Source: Vreelandella andesensis (GTDB lineage: Bacteria > Pseudomonadota > Gammaproteobacteria > Pseudomonadales > Halomonadaceae). From it: 64,000 nucleotides of DNA. Location: NCBI RefSeq assembly GCF_003989795.1, contig NZ_RZHG01000008.1, forward strand, positions 1 to 64,000, in the 5' to 3' direction. A program made the translations under genes and the position numbers. Of the stretch, positions 39,444 through 48,822 are shown piece by piece; within the stretch, counting starts at the first letter, position 1; the number at the start of each line of letters is the position of its first letter. The notes below the pieces were generated by a model that saw nothing but the letters and a program-made list of their open reading frames with translations, was not told the origin of the DNA and searched no databases.

Positions 39444-40121
39444 ATGTCGCGCCCACTCACTGCCCGTCAGCAGCATGTTTTTGATTTTATTGTTAAAACC
39501 ATGGGTGATTTTGGCTATCCGCCAACCCGCGCAGAAATCGCCAAAGCACTGGGGTTTCGTTCCCCTAACGCCGCCGAAGAGCATTTACGAGCGCTTGAGC
39601 GCAAAGGTGCTATCCGTATTATTCGTAATACTTCGCGTGGAATCCGACTGCCGAATCAGGAACCGCAGGACGTGAGTGACGTCTCAGCAACAACACCTGC
39701 CGCCAACGTAGAACCACTTCCAAATGGCTTGCCGGTCATTGGAGAAGTAGCGGCAGGAAGCCCAATTCTAGCAGCGGAACATATTGATCGTTATTGCCCG
39801 CTACCCGCTGAATACTTTACCCCCAAAGCGGATTACCTACTTCGAGTGCGCGGTCTATCAATGAAAGATGTAGGCATACTGGAAGGTGATCTGCTTGCCG
39901 TGCATCGCACCGACCGAGTTCGTGATGGCCAGATTGTGGTAGCAAGGCTAGAAGATGAAGTGACGGTCAAACGCTTTAAACGACAAGGCCATACGGTGAC
40001 GCTAATTGCTGAAAACAGCGAGTTCGCGCCGATAGAAATTGATCTGCGCACGCAGCATCTGGATATCGAAGGGGTGGGTGTTGGTGTGATACGAGGCGGT
40101 AACGGCCAAGCGCTGGGCTAA
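39444..40121 (+). CDS. lexA: SOS-response repressor LexA
   Basis: This 225-aa repressor has an N-terminal winged helix (residues 1-70) that binds SOS boxes and a C-terminal serine peptidase domain. The self-cleavage bond is Ala104-Gly105 (EVAAGSP), and the catalytic pair is Ser139 (RGLSMKD) and Lys176 (VTVKRFK). RecA filaments trigger cleavage after DNA damage. TTGGAG precedes the ATG at 39444; a 31-codon in-frame extension covers the operator region and is rejected. In Pseudomonas a sulA-like gene follows lexA; here a CbiM-like gene converges on it. Confidence 0.97.
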   Translation: MSRPLTARQQHVFDFIVKTMGDFGYPPTRAEIAKALGFRSPNAAEEHLRALERKGAIRIIRNTSRGIRLPNQEPQDVSDVSATTPAANVEPLPNGLPVIGEVAAGSPILAAEHIDRYCPLPAEYFTPKADYLLRVRGLSMKDVGILEGDLLAVHRTDRVRDGQIVVARLEDEVTVKRFKRQGHTVTLIAENSEFAPIEIDLRTQHLDIEGVGVGVIRGGNGQALG

Positions 40122-40137
40122 ACAAGCCAGTAAGAAT

Positions 40138-40170
40138 GCCGGTGAGGTAACTGTTCAATGCCCCACCGGC
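40138..40170. terminator. hairpin between lexA and the CbiM-like gene
   Basis: GCCGGTGAGG (40138-40147) and CCCCACCGGC (40161-40170) pair with one mismatch. The hairpin lies between two convergent genes, so it may serve both, although the U tracts are poor. Confidence 0.45.
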
Positions 40171-40180
40171 TATTACAGTA

Positions 40181-40210
40181 TTACTGAGAGTCTAGTTACT
40201 GAGAATCTAT
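40181..40210. repeat. 15-bp tandem duplication spanning a stop codon
   Basis: TTACTGAGAGTCTAG (40181-40195) is followed by TTACTGAGAATCTAT (40196-40210), 13 of 15 identical. The second copy contains the stop codon and last codons of the CbiM-like gene. Confidence 0.85.
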
Positions 40211-40867
40211 GTAGCGATGATCATTAAACGTGGCCACCCAGCTTGGGTGGTACACCAGCAAAATGCTTAATAGCATGCCTGTGATAAAGGCCTCTGATGG
40301 CATTAGCAGGGGTAAAAAGCGCGCATATTCCTGAGCTAAGTAGATGGCCTCAGGGTCAGTACCCGCCACGATTATTAACAAAACCGCCGACAACCCCCCT
40401 CCTAATGTTGCCAGCGCAGCGCCAAAAAAGCCGCATGCGAATAGAAAAACCATCAAGTTATCTGGTAAACGGCGATCTACCCATCGCCATACCAGCCCGG
40501 TAATAACCGCAGGTACAATGCCAGTTACTAGTACATTAGCACCTAATAGCACCCATTCATTGCGACCAATCGCTGACATTGCGATGTTAATTAACACATT
40601 GCTGATTAACGCGAGAGGTACTTTAAATACCAAAACCATCAGGACAGTGAACACCAAGTGCAGAGTTAACCAATCAACTGCCTGAGCCCGTAGCTGCCAC
40701 ATCAATACTACGGCAAGCGTCGCGGCTAGCCACCGATGCTGAAGAGCCACATCATCCATAAGCGCCTGCCAAGGGCGTAACCAAAGCACCCACGCAATTA
40801 CGCTCAACGATACCAGCCACGTCAGCACCAATGCCCAGGAAGCTAAAATACTTTGTGCGAAAGACAT
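40196..40867 (-). CDS. energy-coupling factor permease, CbiM-like
   Basis: This 223-aa membrane protein has about six hydrophobic segments and resembles the CbiM family, whose members import cobalt or nickel with ECF partners. The LMPSEAFITGMLLS and HPSWVATFNDHRYI segments near the C-terminus match orphan CbiM-like proteins of gammaproteobacteria as I remember them. No CbiQ/CbiO or CbiN partners are adjacent, and the metal-binding N-terminal Met-His-Ile-x-(E/D) segment of true CbiM is absent. Its substrate is therefore uncertain. The stop codon lies in a 15-bp duplication. Confidence 0.65.
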   Translation of the reverse strand: MSFAQSILASWALVLTWLVSLSVIAWVLWLRPWQALMDDVALQHRWLAATLAVVLMWQLRAQAVDWLTLHLVFTVLMVLVFKVPLALISNVLINIAMSAIGRNEWVLLGANVLVTGIVPAVITGLVWRWVDRRLPDNLMVFLFACGFFGAALATLGGGLSAVLLIIVAGTDPEAIYLAQEYARFLPLLMPSEAFITGMLLSILLVYHPSWVATFNDHRYIDSQ

Positions 40868-40926
40868 GGCAGCCTCAATTTACAAGTCACAAGTCAGCTA
40901 TTTTACTGGTCAGCTAAACATCCTCT

Positions 40927-41781
40927 TTAACTGAACACTACGGTCTTATTACCATGAATTAGCACCCGATCTTCTAAATGCCATCGCAATCCACGTGCCA
41001 ACACTGCTTTTTCAACATCGCGTCCAAAACGCACCAGATCTGTCGGCGTATGACAATGGCTTACACGATGGATATCTTGTTCAATAATAGGCCCAGCATC
41101 GAGTTCTTCAGTAACATAGTGGCACGTTGCACCAATAAGCTTAACCCCACGCTGGTAAGCTTGATGATAGGGCTTAGCACCGGCAAAAGAGGGCAGGAAA
41201 CTGTGGTGAATATTAATCACTCGCCCCGCGTAACGTTCACAGAGTGAAGGCGGTAAAATTTGCATATAACGTGCCAGCACAACGCAATCAGCCCGTACAC
41301 TATCGATTTGTGTTTGAACCTGCTCAAAAGAAGCTTGCTTGTTATTGGGGTCTACAGGCACATGATAGTAAGAAATGCCATACCACTCAGTAAGTGCCCG
41401 CATATCTTCATGGTTTGAAATAACCCCGACAATATCGCAGTCAAGCTCGCCTGCTTGCCAACGATAAAGCAGATCAACCAAACAGTGAGACTCTCGCGAC
41501 ACCATTAGCACGACACGCCGGCGCTTCTGTGTATCGACGAGCGACCACTGCATATTGAACGCCTCTGCGACTGGCTCAAACGCACTACGTAATGCCTCTG
41601 CCGACATGCCCAGAGAATCCGCCAAAATTTCGTATCGCATAAAGAATCGGCCAGTCTCAAGATCAGAATGCTGGCTTGCTTCAGTGATAGAACCACCTTG
41701 CTGGGCAATAAAACTTGAGACACGCGCCACAATGCCCACCTGATCAGGGCAAGAAACCACCAAACGGTAATAATGAGACAT
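40927..41781 (-). CDS. purU: formyltetrahydrofolate deformylase
   Basis: This 284-aa enzyme hydrolyses 10-formyl-THF to THF and formate, balancing the one-carbon pool and supplying formate for PurT. An N-terminal ACT domain (about residues 1-75) senses methionine/glycine in E. coli. The formyltransferase domain (88-284) has the catalytic Asn-His-Asp pattern, with NIHHSFLPSF near 191 and the EELDAGPII segment. AAGAG precedes the ATG. Confidence 0.95.
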   Translation of the reverse strand: MSHYYRLVVSCPDQVGIVARVSSFIAQQGGSITEASQHSDLETGRFFMRYEILADSLGMSAEALRSAFEPVAEAFNMQWSLVDTQKRRRVVLMVSRESHCLVDLLYRWQAGELDCDIVGVISNHEDMRALTEWYGISYYHVPVDPNNKQASFEQVQTQIDSVRADCVVLARYMQILPPSLCERYAGRVINIHHSFLPSFAGAKPYHQAYQRGVKLIGATCHYVTEELDAGPIIEQDIHRVSHCHTPTDLVRFGRDVEKAVLARGLRWHLEDRVLIHGNKTVVFS

Positions 41782-41911
41782 AAATAAACACTCTTGACAT
41801 AATTTAACAGCACGTTCAACAACTACCTACCATCGGTAGGAAAACAGTATTTTGGTAGAACAGTGTACCTTATGCACAGTAAGGAAGCACCGCAGCCGAA
41901 TGCCACGATGA

Positions 41912-41941
41912 TTGTTACCCGCCCCCGCCTTCCCGTATAGT
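41912..41941 (+). promoter_or_regulatory. promoter candidate for the RNase J-like gene
   Basis: TTGTTA (41912-41917), an 18-bp spacer and TATAGT (41936-41941) precede the gene, giving a leader of about 26 nt. A small palindrome CCTACC-ATC-GGTAGG lies further up at 41826-41840. Confidence 0.45.
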
Positions 41942-41973
41942 TAAGGTCTTACTTTCTAGGCTTTTCATTACTG

Positions 41974-43659
41974 ATGCATCCACCACGCGTTCAACTTCGT
42001 CCCCGCCGTCGTCCACCCCTGCGCCTGCTGCCGCTAGGTGGATGTGGTGAAATTGGAATGAATCTTACGCTGTATGGATACGACGATGAGTGGATCGCCG
42101 TCGACTGCGGCATGATGATTCGCCAAGATTTACCTAACTCCCCGCTGCAGGTGCCCAATACGGACACGTTAACAGCGCTAGGTATTACCCCCAAGGCAAT
42201 CTATATCACCCACGGCCATGAAGACCACATCGGCGCGGTGGCGTGGCTCTGGCCCAGGTGGGGTTGCCCTATTTATGCAACGCCGTTAGCAGCGGGATTA
42301 CTGCGCCATAAGTTTGCTGAGCACCAGCTTAGTAGCGCCGCAATAATCGTCGTGAAACCGGGCGATGCAATGGAGATAGGCCCTTTCACGCTGCGCTACC
42401 TTCAGGTCACCCACTCGATACCTGAAAGTTGCTCTATCTTAATGCAGGCAGGCGGCTATCGCGTACTGCACACAGGGGACTGGAAACTTGATCCTAATCC
42501 GTTAATTGGCTCGCCCATCAACGCTGCTCAATTTCGCGCTATTGCCCCCATTGATTTAGTCGTAGGCGACTCCACAAACGCCCCGATGCCCGGCCATTCG
42601 GGCAGCGAAGGAGACGTCGCAAAAGCACTCGCCTACACGTTAAAACAGTGCACTGGCCGCGTGGTTGTATCGTGTTTTGCCAGTAATCTTGCACGCGTTT
42701 TAGCGATTGGGTTTGCGGCCCAACAGTGTGGTCGACGCGTTAGCCTCATGGGTCGCTCAATGGAGCGCATGGTGAGTGTGGCGAAGGGTCTAGGGTATTT
42801 AGACGATTTTCCACCGCTAGTACCGCCCCACGATTTAGGCTACTTGCCACCAGAAGAAGTGGTGATTATTGCCACTGGCAGCCAAGGCGAACCACGTGCC
42901 GCCTTACAACGCTTAGCACAGCGCAGACATCCGTTTGTGGATCTGGAGCCAGGTGACAGCATTATTTTTTCTGCCAAAGCTATACCAGGTAACGAGCGCC
43001 CCATTGAACAGCTTAAAAAACGCTTAGCACAACTCGGCGTATCAATTTTCGACGAAATGAACCATCCAGAACTACATGCCACCGGTCATCCCGCTGAAGA
43101 TGAGCTAAGAAAGCTGTATCAATGGATTCGTCCAAAAACATTGCTGCCCGTGCACGGGGAGGCGCGCCACCAAGCGGCCCATCAGGAAATTGCCACAAGC
43201 CTCGATATTAACGCCCCACTCGCTCCAGTAAATGGCGACATGTTGATATTCGATAATCTAGGGCTGCGCTGTGAAGCCCGTTATCCCCAGCCGCCCTGTA
43301 TTGTCAATCAAAACAGCGTTGTGCCTCACCCAGGACTTGATACTGGCTCTCACTCAACGCGGCGCGGAAGTCTGTTCTTAGCGCTTCCCGTTACGGCTAC
43401 CGAAACAGGCTGGTGCCGCATTGGCCGCTTAATGCTAGATGCCGGTGGCACGAGCCCATTAGACGAAGACAGTTTCAGTGAATGGTTGGATGACCAACTA
43501 GAGGAAATAGCTGCAGAGACCTTGGCTGATTTGCGCCAAGCGCTACAACCAAGACTCATTCATTGGTTAGCCAACCATCTTCAACATATGCCAGACGTAC
43601 ATCTGCAAATAATGGCAACCGAAATGCCTTCCTCAGAAGCGATTGGCAGCGATTTTTAA
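41974..43659 (+). CDS. ribonuclease J-type metallo-beta-lactamase-fold hydrolase
   Basis: This 561-aa protein has the beta-CASP RNase J layout: LPLGGCGEIGMNL near the start, the metal-binding HGHEDHIG near 80-87, then further histidines (THSIPES, TGDWK, GDSTNAP) and the C-terminal HGEARH motif. RNase J is an endo/5'-exonuclease in many bacteria. In gammaproteobacteria that rely on RNase E, such proteins are less studied and their substrates are uncertain. The N-terminus is basic and proline-rich. The ribosome site is weak. It diverges from purU and converges on moaE. Confidence 0.82.
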   Translation: MHPPRVQLRPRRRPPLRLLPLGGCGEIGMNLTLYGYDDEWIAVDCGMMIRQDLPNSPLQVPNTDTLTALGITPKAIYITHGHEDHIGAVAWLWPRWGCPIYATPLAAGLLRHKFAEHQLSSAAIIVVKPGDAMEIGPFTLRYLQVTHSIPESCSILMQAGGYRVLHTGDWKLDPNPLIGSPINAAQFRAIAPIDLVVGDSTNAPMPGHSGSEGDVAKALAYTLKQCTGRVVVSCFASNLARVLAIGFAAQQCGRRVSLMGRSMERMVSVAKGLGYLDDFPPLVPPHDLGYLPPEEVVIIATGSQGEPRAALQRLAQRRHPFVDLEPGDSIIFSAKAIPGNERPIEQLKKRLAQLGVSIFDEMNHPELHATGHPAEDELRKLYQWIRPKTLLPVHGEARHQAAHQEIATSLDINAPLAPVNGDMLIFDNLGLRCEARYPQPPCIVNQNSVVPHPGLDTGSHSTRRGSLFLALPVTATETGWCRIGRLMLDAGGTSPLDEDSFSEWLDDQLEEIAAETLADLRQALQPRLIHWLANHLQHMPDVHLQIMATEMPSSEAIGSDF

Positions 43660-43679
43660 GCCATTAGCGGTCTTATTGC

Positions 43680-44156
43680 CTACCAACGTTCTGCAGCTTG
43701 CTGGTCAGTATGACGTTCTTTCACCCAGTAAGCGCCCTGACGGGAGTGCTCCTTCTTCCAAAATGGCGCCTGGGTTTTTAAAAAATCCATAATAAAGTCA
43801 CAGGCCTGAAAAGCATCGCGACGATGCGCACTGGCCACCAGAACGCGCACGATAGGATCTCCCGGCGTCAAATCACCAATGCGATGAATAATACGTACGG
43901 CTTGTAACGCCCACCGCTGACAAGCCTGCTCACCAATCTGCGTTAATGTCCGCTCGGTCATCCCAGGGTAGTGCTCAAGAGTAAGCCCGATGACGTCTGG
44001 GGTTTCATTAAAGTCACGCACAAACCCCGTAAAAGTGACAATAGCGCCGATATCCGTACGTTTGCGAAGCGTACTTTCATAGCCGTCATCCATTTTAAAC
44101 GGCTCTTCTTGAACCTTGACAGCAATGTCTAATTCAGTCTCCGTGATGTCAGTCAT
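43680..44156 (-). CDS. moaE: molybdopterin synthase catalytic subunit MoaE
   Basis: This 158-aa large subunit of molybdopterin synthase adds two sulfurs to precursor Z using thiocarboxylated MoaD. It has FTGFVRD, HRIGDLTPGD, SAHRRDAF and the catalytic Lys region APFWKKE. The start at 44156 follows the moaCD stop by only 4 bp, with GGGGG in the preceding coding sequence serving as ribosome site. It completes the transcript mobB-moaCD-moaE. Its partner MoaD is the fused domain just upstream. Confidence 0.94.
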   Translation of the reverse strand: MTDITETELDIAVKVQEEPFKMDDGYESTLRKRTDIGAIVTFTGFVRDFNETPDVIGLTLEHYPGMTERTLTQIGEQACQRWALQAVRIIHRIGDLTPGDPIVRVLVASAHRRDAFQACDFIMDFLKTQAPFWKKEHSRQGAYWVKERHTDQQAAERW

Positions 44157-44160
44157 CAAA

Positions 44161-44955
44161 TTAGCCCCCGGTTACTGGCGGAAAGAAAGCCACTTCATCC
44201 TCATCGGTAAGACGCGCATTATCGTTTGCCATCACTTGGTTAATGGCACACATCGTGCGCTGCTCAGACAGCACATTAAAGCGTGCATCCCTTGCGCTTA
44301 ATGCCGCTTTCAACCCAGCGACATCCCGGCTTGGCAGCTGATCAAGCTCAATAGAAAGATCGCTTTCTTCAACTCGTTCACGTAGTTCAGCAAGAAACTT
44401 AACTCGAACACAAGGGGATGCGCAGCGCTCACCTAAGCTAACTTCTCCAGTAACGCCACCGCCTGTCACAATCGGTTCAGGAACACCCCGTTGGTAATCG
44501 CCACGGACACCGCCCCTTTTACTGTCAAGCTGAACGGCTTCAATGCACATGTCTTTGTCGACCGCTTTACACATATCATAGAGCGTTAGACAAGCCACTG
44601 ACACAGCCGTCAAGGCTTCCATCTCCACCCCTGTGCGTCCGTTCAAACGGCACAGCGCAGAAACATGAACACAACTGTTAGCATGGTCAACATCAAAGTC
44701 AACGGAAACCTTTGAAAGCGCTAATGAATGGCACAAAGGGATCAGCTCATGCGTTCGCTTAGCCGCCTGAATACCAGCAATGCGAGCGGTCGCCAGCACA
44801 TCGCCTTTAGGTAACTCGCCATCACTGAGCAGTTGCAGCGTTTTAGGCTGCATAACGATACGTCCAGACGCTACCGCCTCGCGGCGGGTCTCTCGCTTAT
44901 CGCCGACATCAACCATGTTGGCTTCGCCGTGTGTATTGAGGTGAGTTAGCTGCAT
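44161..44955 (-). CDS. MoaC-MoaD fusion, molybdenum cofactor biosynthesis
   Basis: This 264-aa protein joins two normally separate enzymes. Residues 1 to about 157 are MoaC (cyclic pyranopterin monophosphate synthase), with the catalytic [11 protein letters not shown] segment (Asp127, Lys130) and KRGG. Residues about 182-264 are MoaD, a ubiquitin-like sulfur carrier, ending in the free PPVTGG tail that must be adenylated by MoeB and thiocarboxylated. A linker of about 24 residues rich in Gly and Val connects them. The C-terminal Gly-Gly is intact, so both activities are plausible. It sits between mobB and moaE. No separate moaD is seen in the window. Confidence 0.88.
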   Translation of the reverse strand: MQLTHLNTHGEANMVDVGDKRETRREAVASGRIVMQPKTLQLLSDGELPKGDVLATARIAGIQAAKRTHELIPLCHSLALSKVSVDFDVDHANSCVHVSALCRLNGRTGVEMEALTAVSVACLTLYDMCKAVDKDMCIEAVQLDSKRGGVRGDYQRGVPEPIVTGGGVTGEVSLGERCASPCVRVKFLAELRERVEESDLSIELDQLPSRDVAGLKAALSARDARFNVLSEQRTMCAINQVMANDNARLTDEDEVAFFPPVTGG

Positions 44956-44989
44956 ATCGTTACCTTTTTAATCAAGCCACGGTGTTATA

Positions 44990-45023
44990 AAGCCGCTGAT
45001 TTATGGAAGCTGCTAATTTATAG
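44990..45023. repeat. 17-bp imperfect tandem duplication at the end of mobB
   Basis: AAGCCGCTGATTTATGG (44990-45006) and AAGCTGCTAATTTATAG (45007-45023) are 14 of 17 identical. The second copy includes the mobB stop codon. Confidence 0.7.
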
Positions 45024-45569
45024 AGCGGCAGCGCTAGGTTGAGCATTCATCCATTCGATTATCCAATCGGTGATCGCGTCAATATCATTAAGGTCAAGGC
45101 GCTTGACTTTCGGGGGAATTGACACGGGGGCCGAGCCACTTAACGCCACTGCTTGCACCCAATCGCCACTGACAATGGAATCATCTCCAATACCCGCACG
45201 GTACAGGACTAGCTTAGGAATTGGCCACGCTTTAAAGCCCTCAACAATGACTAGGTTTGGTGCCTGGATGGTCATCAGTGACAACAGGTAAGCCAAATCT
45301 GGCTCTTCTTGGTTCGGTGTTTCTTGCATCATGGCAAAACGCTCTCGAGATGCAATCAACATCGGTGCAGCGCCAGCTTGACGAAGTTTATAGCTATCTT
45401 TTCCTGGCTGATCGACATCAAAGCTGTGGTGGGCATGCTTTATTACCCCCACCTTCAGCCCCGCTTCACGCAAACGAGGCAAAAGTTGTGCTAACAGCGT
45501 CGTCTTACCGGTACCGCTCCACGCGGCAATGCCCAACACAGGAAACGGACTATCAATTGCCTCTTCCAT
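45018..45569 (-). CDS. mobB: molybdopterin-guanine dinucleotide biosynthesis protein MobB
   Basis: This 183-aa GTP-binding protein assists MobA in making the bis-MGD form of molybdenum cofactor. The Walker A is AAWSGTGKTTL, the same variant as in E. coli MobB, followed by IKHAHH and the GKDSYKLRQAGA motif. It begins the mobB-moaCD-moaE run, 62 bp upstream of the fusion gene. GGAG is 7 bp before the ATG. Confidence 0.93.
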   Translation of the reverse strand: MEEAIDSPFPVLGIAAWSGTGKTTLLAQLLPRLREAGLKVGVIKHAHHSFDVDQPGKDSYKLRQAGAAPMLIASRERFAMMQETPNQEEPDLAYLLSLMTIQAPNLVIVEGFKAWPIPKLVLYRAGIGDDSIVSGDWVQAVALSGSAPVSIPPKVKRLDLNDIDAITDWIIEWMNAQPSAAAL

Positions 45570-45604
45570 TAACGACTCCTAATGACGTACCGGTGATCAA
45601 GTCG

Positions 45605-46834
45605 CTACTCACCTTCTTTCTCAACAGGTAAGAGCCAGTTTAGCGCAATGCCGACTAACGCCGCTAAGCTCACGCCTTGGAGAGTAAACTGGCCGCCACC
45701 AAACTGCATTCCACCGATCCCAAACACTAAAATTAACGAGACAACCACAAGATTACGCGCCGCCGTTAATGACTGACCAGCACGCACCAGGGTATTCATA
45801 CCAATCACCGCAATTGACCCGAATAGCAGGGTCATAATCCCCCCCATGACAGGGCCTGGAATGGTTTGCAGTAGCGCACCTAGCTTCCCGACAAAAGCCA
45901 GTACAATTGCAATCACCGCAGCGATAACCATGTACATGGGGTTGAATGCCTTGGTCAACGTCACCGCCCCCGTTACTTCTGAATAAGTCGTATTGGGAGG
46001 GCCGCCAAACAGAGCTGCCGCCATTGTTGCCACCCCATCGCCTAGCAAAGTGCGATGAAGGCCTGGTTTCTCTAAATAGTTTTTGCGTGTCACTGAGCCT
46101 ATCGCCACCATGTCGCCGATATGCTCAACGGCGGGCGCAATCGCAACGGGAATCATGAATAAAATAGCCGCCCAGTGAAAGCTAGGCGCGGTAAAGCTGG
46201 GCACAGACAGCCAAGCAGCGTCACGCACAGCACTGAAATCGACAACGCCCATCACCAGCGCTAAGCCATACCCCACTGCAATGCCCCCCATGATTGGCAC
46301 CAGGCGTAAAATTCCACGCCCGAAAACGGCCAATATAAGCGTCACTAGCAAACTTGCCATAGAAAGAAAGATAGCTCGACCATACCCAATATTATCGCTT
46401 GTCTCTCCTGTTGCCATACTGACAGCTACTGGCGCCAACGCTAAACCAATCACCATAATCACTGGCCCAACCACGACAGGCGGTAACAGTCTGTGCAGCC
46501 ATGCAGTGCCTTTGAGACGCACTGCTTGTGAAATGGCAACATACACAACCCCTGCTGCCATTAAGCCACCAAGCGTAGCCGACACGCCAAAGCTTGCAAT
46601 TGAGCCTTGAATAGGTGCAATGAAGGCAAACGACGACGCCAAGAAAACCGGCACCGTCAATTTGGTAATTCCGTGGAACACCAGTGTACCAATACCTGCG
46701 GTAAACAGTGCGACACTGGGGTCTAGCCCAGTTAACAACGGAACCAATACCAGTGCACCAAAGGCTACAAATAGCATTTGTGCACCTGTCAGCAGCATTT
46801 TGGGCCACGACTCATGACTTGCTGAATGTCTCAT
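45605..46834 (-). CDS. uraA: uracil permease
   Basis: This 409-aa nucleobase-cation symporter 2 family protein has about twelve to fourteen hydrophobic segments. The substrate-site motifs include VEHIGDMVAIG and GGPPNTTYSE, as in UraA. It imports uracil with protons. It lies behind upp on the same strand, with an intrinsic terminator between them, so readthrough would set its level. A weak GGAAG precedes the ATG. Confidence 0.93.
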   Translation of the reverse strand: MRHSASHESWPKMLLTGAQMLFVAFGALVLVPLLTGLDPSVALFTAGIGTLVFHGITKLTVPVFLASSFAFIAPIQGSIASFGVSATLGGLMAAGVVYVAISQAVRLKGTAWLHRLLPPVVVGPVIMVIGLALAPVAVSMATGETSDNIGYGRAIFLSMASLLVTLILAVFGRGILRLVPIMGGIAVGYGLALVMGVVDFSAVRDAAWLSVPSFTAPSFHWAAILFMIPVAIAPAVEHIGDMVAIGSVTRKNYLEKPGLHRTLLGDGVATMAAALFGGPPNTTYSEVTGAVTLTKAFNPMYMVIAAVIAIVLAFVGKLGALLQTIPGPVMGGIMTLLFGSIAVIGMNTLVRAGQSLTAARNLVVVSLILVFGIGGMQFGGGQFTLQGVSLAALVGIALNWLLPVEKEGE

Positions 46835-46871
46835 CTAAACGCTTCCAGTATTTTCGTTGTCGGTGGATAGC

Positions 46872-46911
46872 CAAAAAAATGCCCCCAACGCAAAGCGTAA
46901 GGGGCATTGTT
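46872..46911 (-). terminator. intrinsic terminator between upp and uraA
   Basis: On the minus strand AATGCCCC...GGGGGCATT is followed by a run of T residues. It lies about 12 bp after the upp stop and before the uraA start, so it could tune uraA expression relative to upp. Confidence 0.8.
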
Positions 46912-46922
46912 TGTCGGAATAC

Positions 46923-47552
46923 TTAGCGCGTCCCGAAGATCTTATCGCCAGCATCTCCCAAGCCAGGCACGATGTAACCGTGTTCATCTAGCCGGTCATC
47001 TACTGATGCTGTGTAAATCTCAACATCGGGGTATGCGTCTTGAACCCGCTTGATACCCTCAGGGGCAGCGACAAGCACAATGACTTTCATATTTTCACAA
47101 CCGCGTTCGCGCAACATATCTAGCGTCGCGACCATAGAACCACCCGTCGCAAGCATCGGGTCGATGACAATCGCCATGCGCTCTTCGATATCATTGGCAA
47201 ACTTGGCGAAATAAGGCACTGGCTGAAGTGTTTCTTCATCACGATAAAGACCCACTACGCTGACGCGGGCGCTGGGAATCAGGTCAGTTACGCCTTCTAG
47301 CATCCCTAATCCAGCTCGCAGAATGGGCACAACCGTTACCTTTTTGCCTTTCAGACGACGTGTCGCGATAGGCTCGTTGTTCCAGCCTTGAATCTCATGA
47401 TCCTCAAGCTCTAACCCCTTTGTTGCTTCATAGGTCAAAAGCTTAGCCACTTCACCTGCTAGCTCGCGGAAGCTCTTAGTGCTCAAGTCAGCTTCGCGCA
47501 TTAGTCCCAGCTTATGTTGAACAAGCGGATGGTTAATGGCGTAAACACTCAT
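46923..47552 (-). CDS. upp: uracil phosphoribosyltransferase
   Basis: This 209-aa enzyme makes UMP from uracil and PRPP. The PRPP-binding [12 protein letters not shown] is near 128-139, and the uracil-binding [12 protein letters not shown] is near the C-terminus. GAGGAAG precedes the ATG. It is immediately upstream of uraA, pairing uptake with salvage as in many proteobacteria. Confidence 0.96.
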   Translation of the reverse strand: MSVYAINHPLVQHKLGLMREADLSTKSFRELAGEVAKLLTYEATKGLELEDHEIQGWNNEPIATRRLKGKKVTVVPILRAGLGMLEGVTDLIPSARVSVVGLYRDEETLQPVPYFAKFANDIEERMAIVIDPMLATGGSMVATLDMLRERGCENMKVIVLVAAPEGIKRVQDAYPDVEIYTASVDDRLDEHGYIVPGLGDAGDKIFGTR

Positions 47553-47649
47553 GGGACTTCCTCACTGCAGGGGATTCAAGATGGCGACCTAAGCCGCATC
47601 GACTAGCTTACAAAATTGCGCGCCATTCTACCCGCAACTGACCATTAGG

Positions 47650-48333
47650 TTAAGGGGTTTCCGGTAATTGCCACTCAATAGGTGAGCGCCCATGTTCGGT
47701 TAAAAACTGATTTGCCCGGGAAAAATGGTGATTACCAAAAAAGCCACGATGCGCGGATAGCGGCGAAGGATGCGGAGACTCCAGCACCATGTGGCGCGAT
47801 TGATCAATCAGGGCTTTCTTCTGACGTGCATGACTGCCCCATAACAAGAAAACACATGGCTCCACATGTTGACTAACGGCTTCAATCGCACAATCGGTAA
47901 AGTGCTCCCACCCCTTACCACGGTGAGAAGCGGCATTACCCTGCTCAACTGTTAATGCGGTGTTCAGCAGCAGCACACCCTGCGTTGCCCACGATTCCAA
48001 AAAACCGTGACGCACGGGCGTAAACCCCACATCTGTCGCTAACTCTTTATAAATATTGACCAAAGAGGGTGGCACCTGGATACCCGGCTGCACCGAGAAG
48101 CACAACCCGTGAGCCTGATTAGGACCGTGATAAGGGTCTTGCCCTAAAATAACCACCTTCACAGAAGTGAGAGGTGTCAACTCAAAAGCGCGAAACCAGT
48201 GAGATGAGTGCGGGTAAATCACTTTTTTAGCTGATTTTTCTTGGGCCAAAAAAGCTTTCAGGGCTGACATATAGTCAGCCTGAAATTCTTGCCCAAGCCA
48301 TTGATTCCAATCGTCGGGGAGTGGGTTAGCCAT
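47650..48333 (-). CDS. ung: uracil-DNA glycosylase
   Basis: This 227-aa base-excision repair enzyme removes uracil from DNA. The water-activating loop is GQDPYHG (Asp near 66), and the DNA-intercalating loop is [11 protein letters not shown]. The ATG comes one base after the gpt stop, so gpt and ung are cotranscribed. Confidence 0.97.
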   Translation of the reverse strand: MANPLPDDWNQWLGQEFQADYMSALKAFLAQEKSAKKVIYPHSSHWFRAFELTPLTSVKVVILGQDPYHGPNQAHGLCFSVQPGIQVPPSLVNIYKELATDVGFTPVRHGFLESWATQGVLLLNTALTVEQGNAASHRGKGWEHFTDCAIEAVSQHVEPCVFLLWGSHARQKKALIDQSRHMVLESPHPSPLSAHRGFFGNHHFSRANQFLTEHGRSPIEWQLPETP

Positions 48334-48334
48334 A

Positions 48335-48814
48335 TTACTTCTTCAGTTGATCCGCCAACGGCTCAACATAAGCAATGCCCATATCCCACGGAAACTGGAT
48401 CCAACACTGCTGAGCCACTTCGGTAAGGTATTGGTCAACCAGGGGGCGCCCTTCTGGCTTAGCATACATCGTCACAAAGTGCGCCTTAGGCAGCATTTCA
48501 CGAACGGCACGCGCTGTTTTACCGGTATCCACCAAGTCGTCTACCAGCAGCCAGCCATCACCATCGTGATCAACGCCTTTCATGATGTCTAAGCCGCCTT
48601 GATCCATATGATCATAACTTTTGATACAAACGGTATCGATCAGGCGGATATTCAGTTCACGGGCGATAAGCGCAGCAGGTATCAGTCCACCGCGGGTAAT
48701 GGCCACGATGCCTTTAAAATCCCGTTCGATTAGCTGATGGCACAGCTGACGCGCATCGCGGTGCAATTGATCCCAGGAAATAGTGAAGTGCTGATGATAG
48801 CGTTCGCTGCTCAT
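48335..48814 (-). CDS. gpt: xanthine-guanine phosphoribosyltransferase
   Basis: This 159-aa enzyme salvages guanine and xanthine to nucleotides. The [17 protein letters not shown] helix and PRPP motif [13 protein letters not shown] resemble E. coli Gpt. The start at 48814 gives the family's normal N-terminus and lies 8 bp after the apt stop; an 11-codon longer frame would overlap apt. There is no good ribosome site, so translation is probably coupled to apt. Confidence 0.92.
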   Translation of the reverse strand: MSSERYHQHFTISWDQLHRDARQLCHQLIERDFKGIVAITRGGLIPAALIARELNIRLIDTVCIKSYDHMDQGGLDIMKGVDHDGDGWLLVDDLVDTGKTARAVREMLPKAHFVTMYAKPEGRPLVDQYLTEVAQQCWIQFPWDMGIAYVEPLADQLKK

Positions 48815-48822
48815 AAGAGGCG

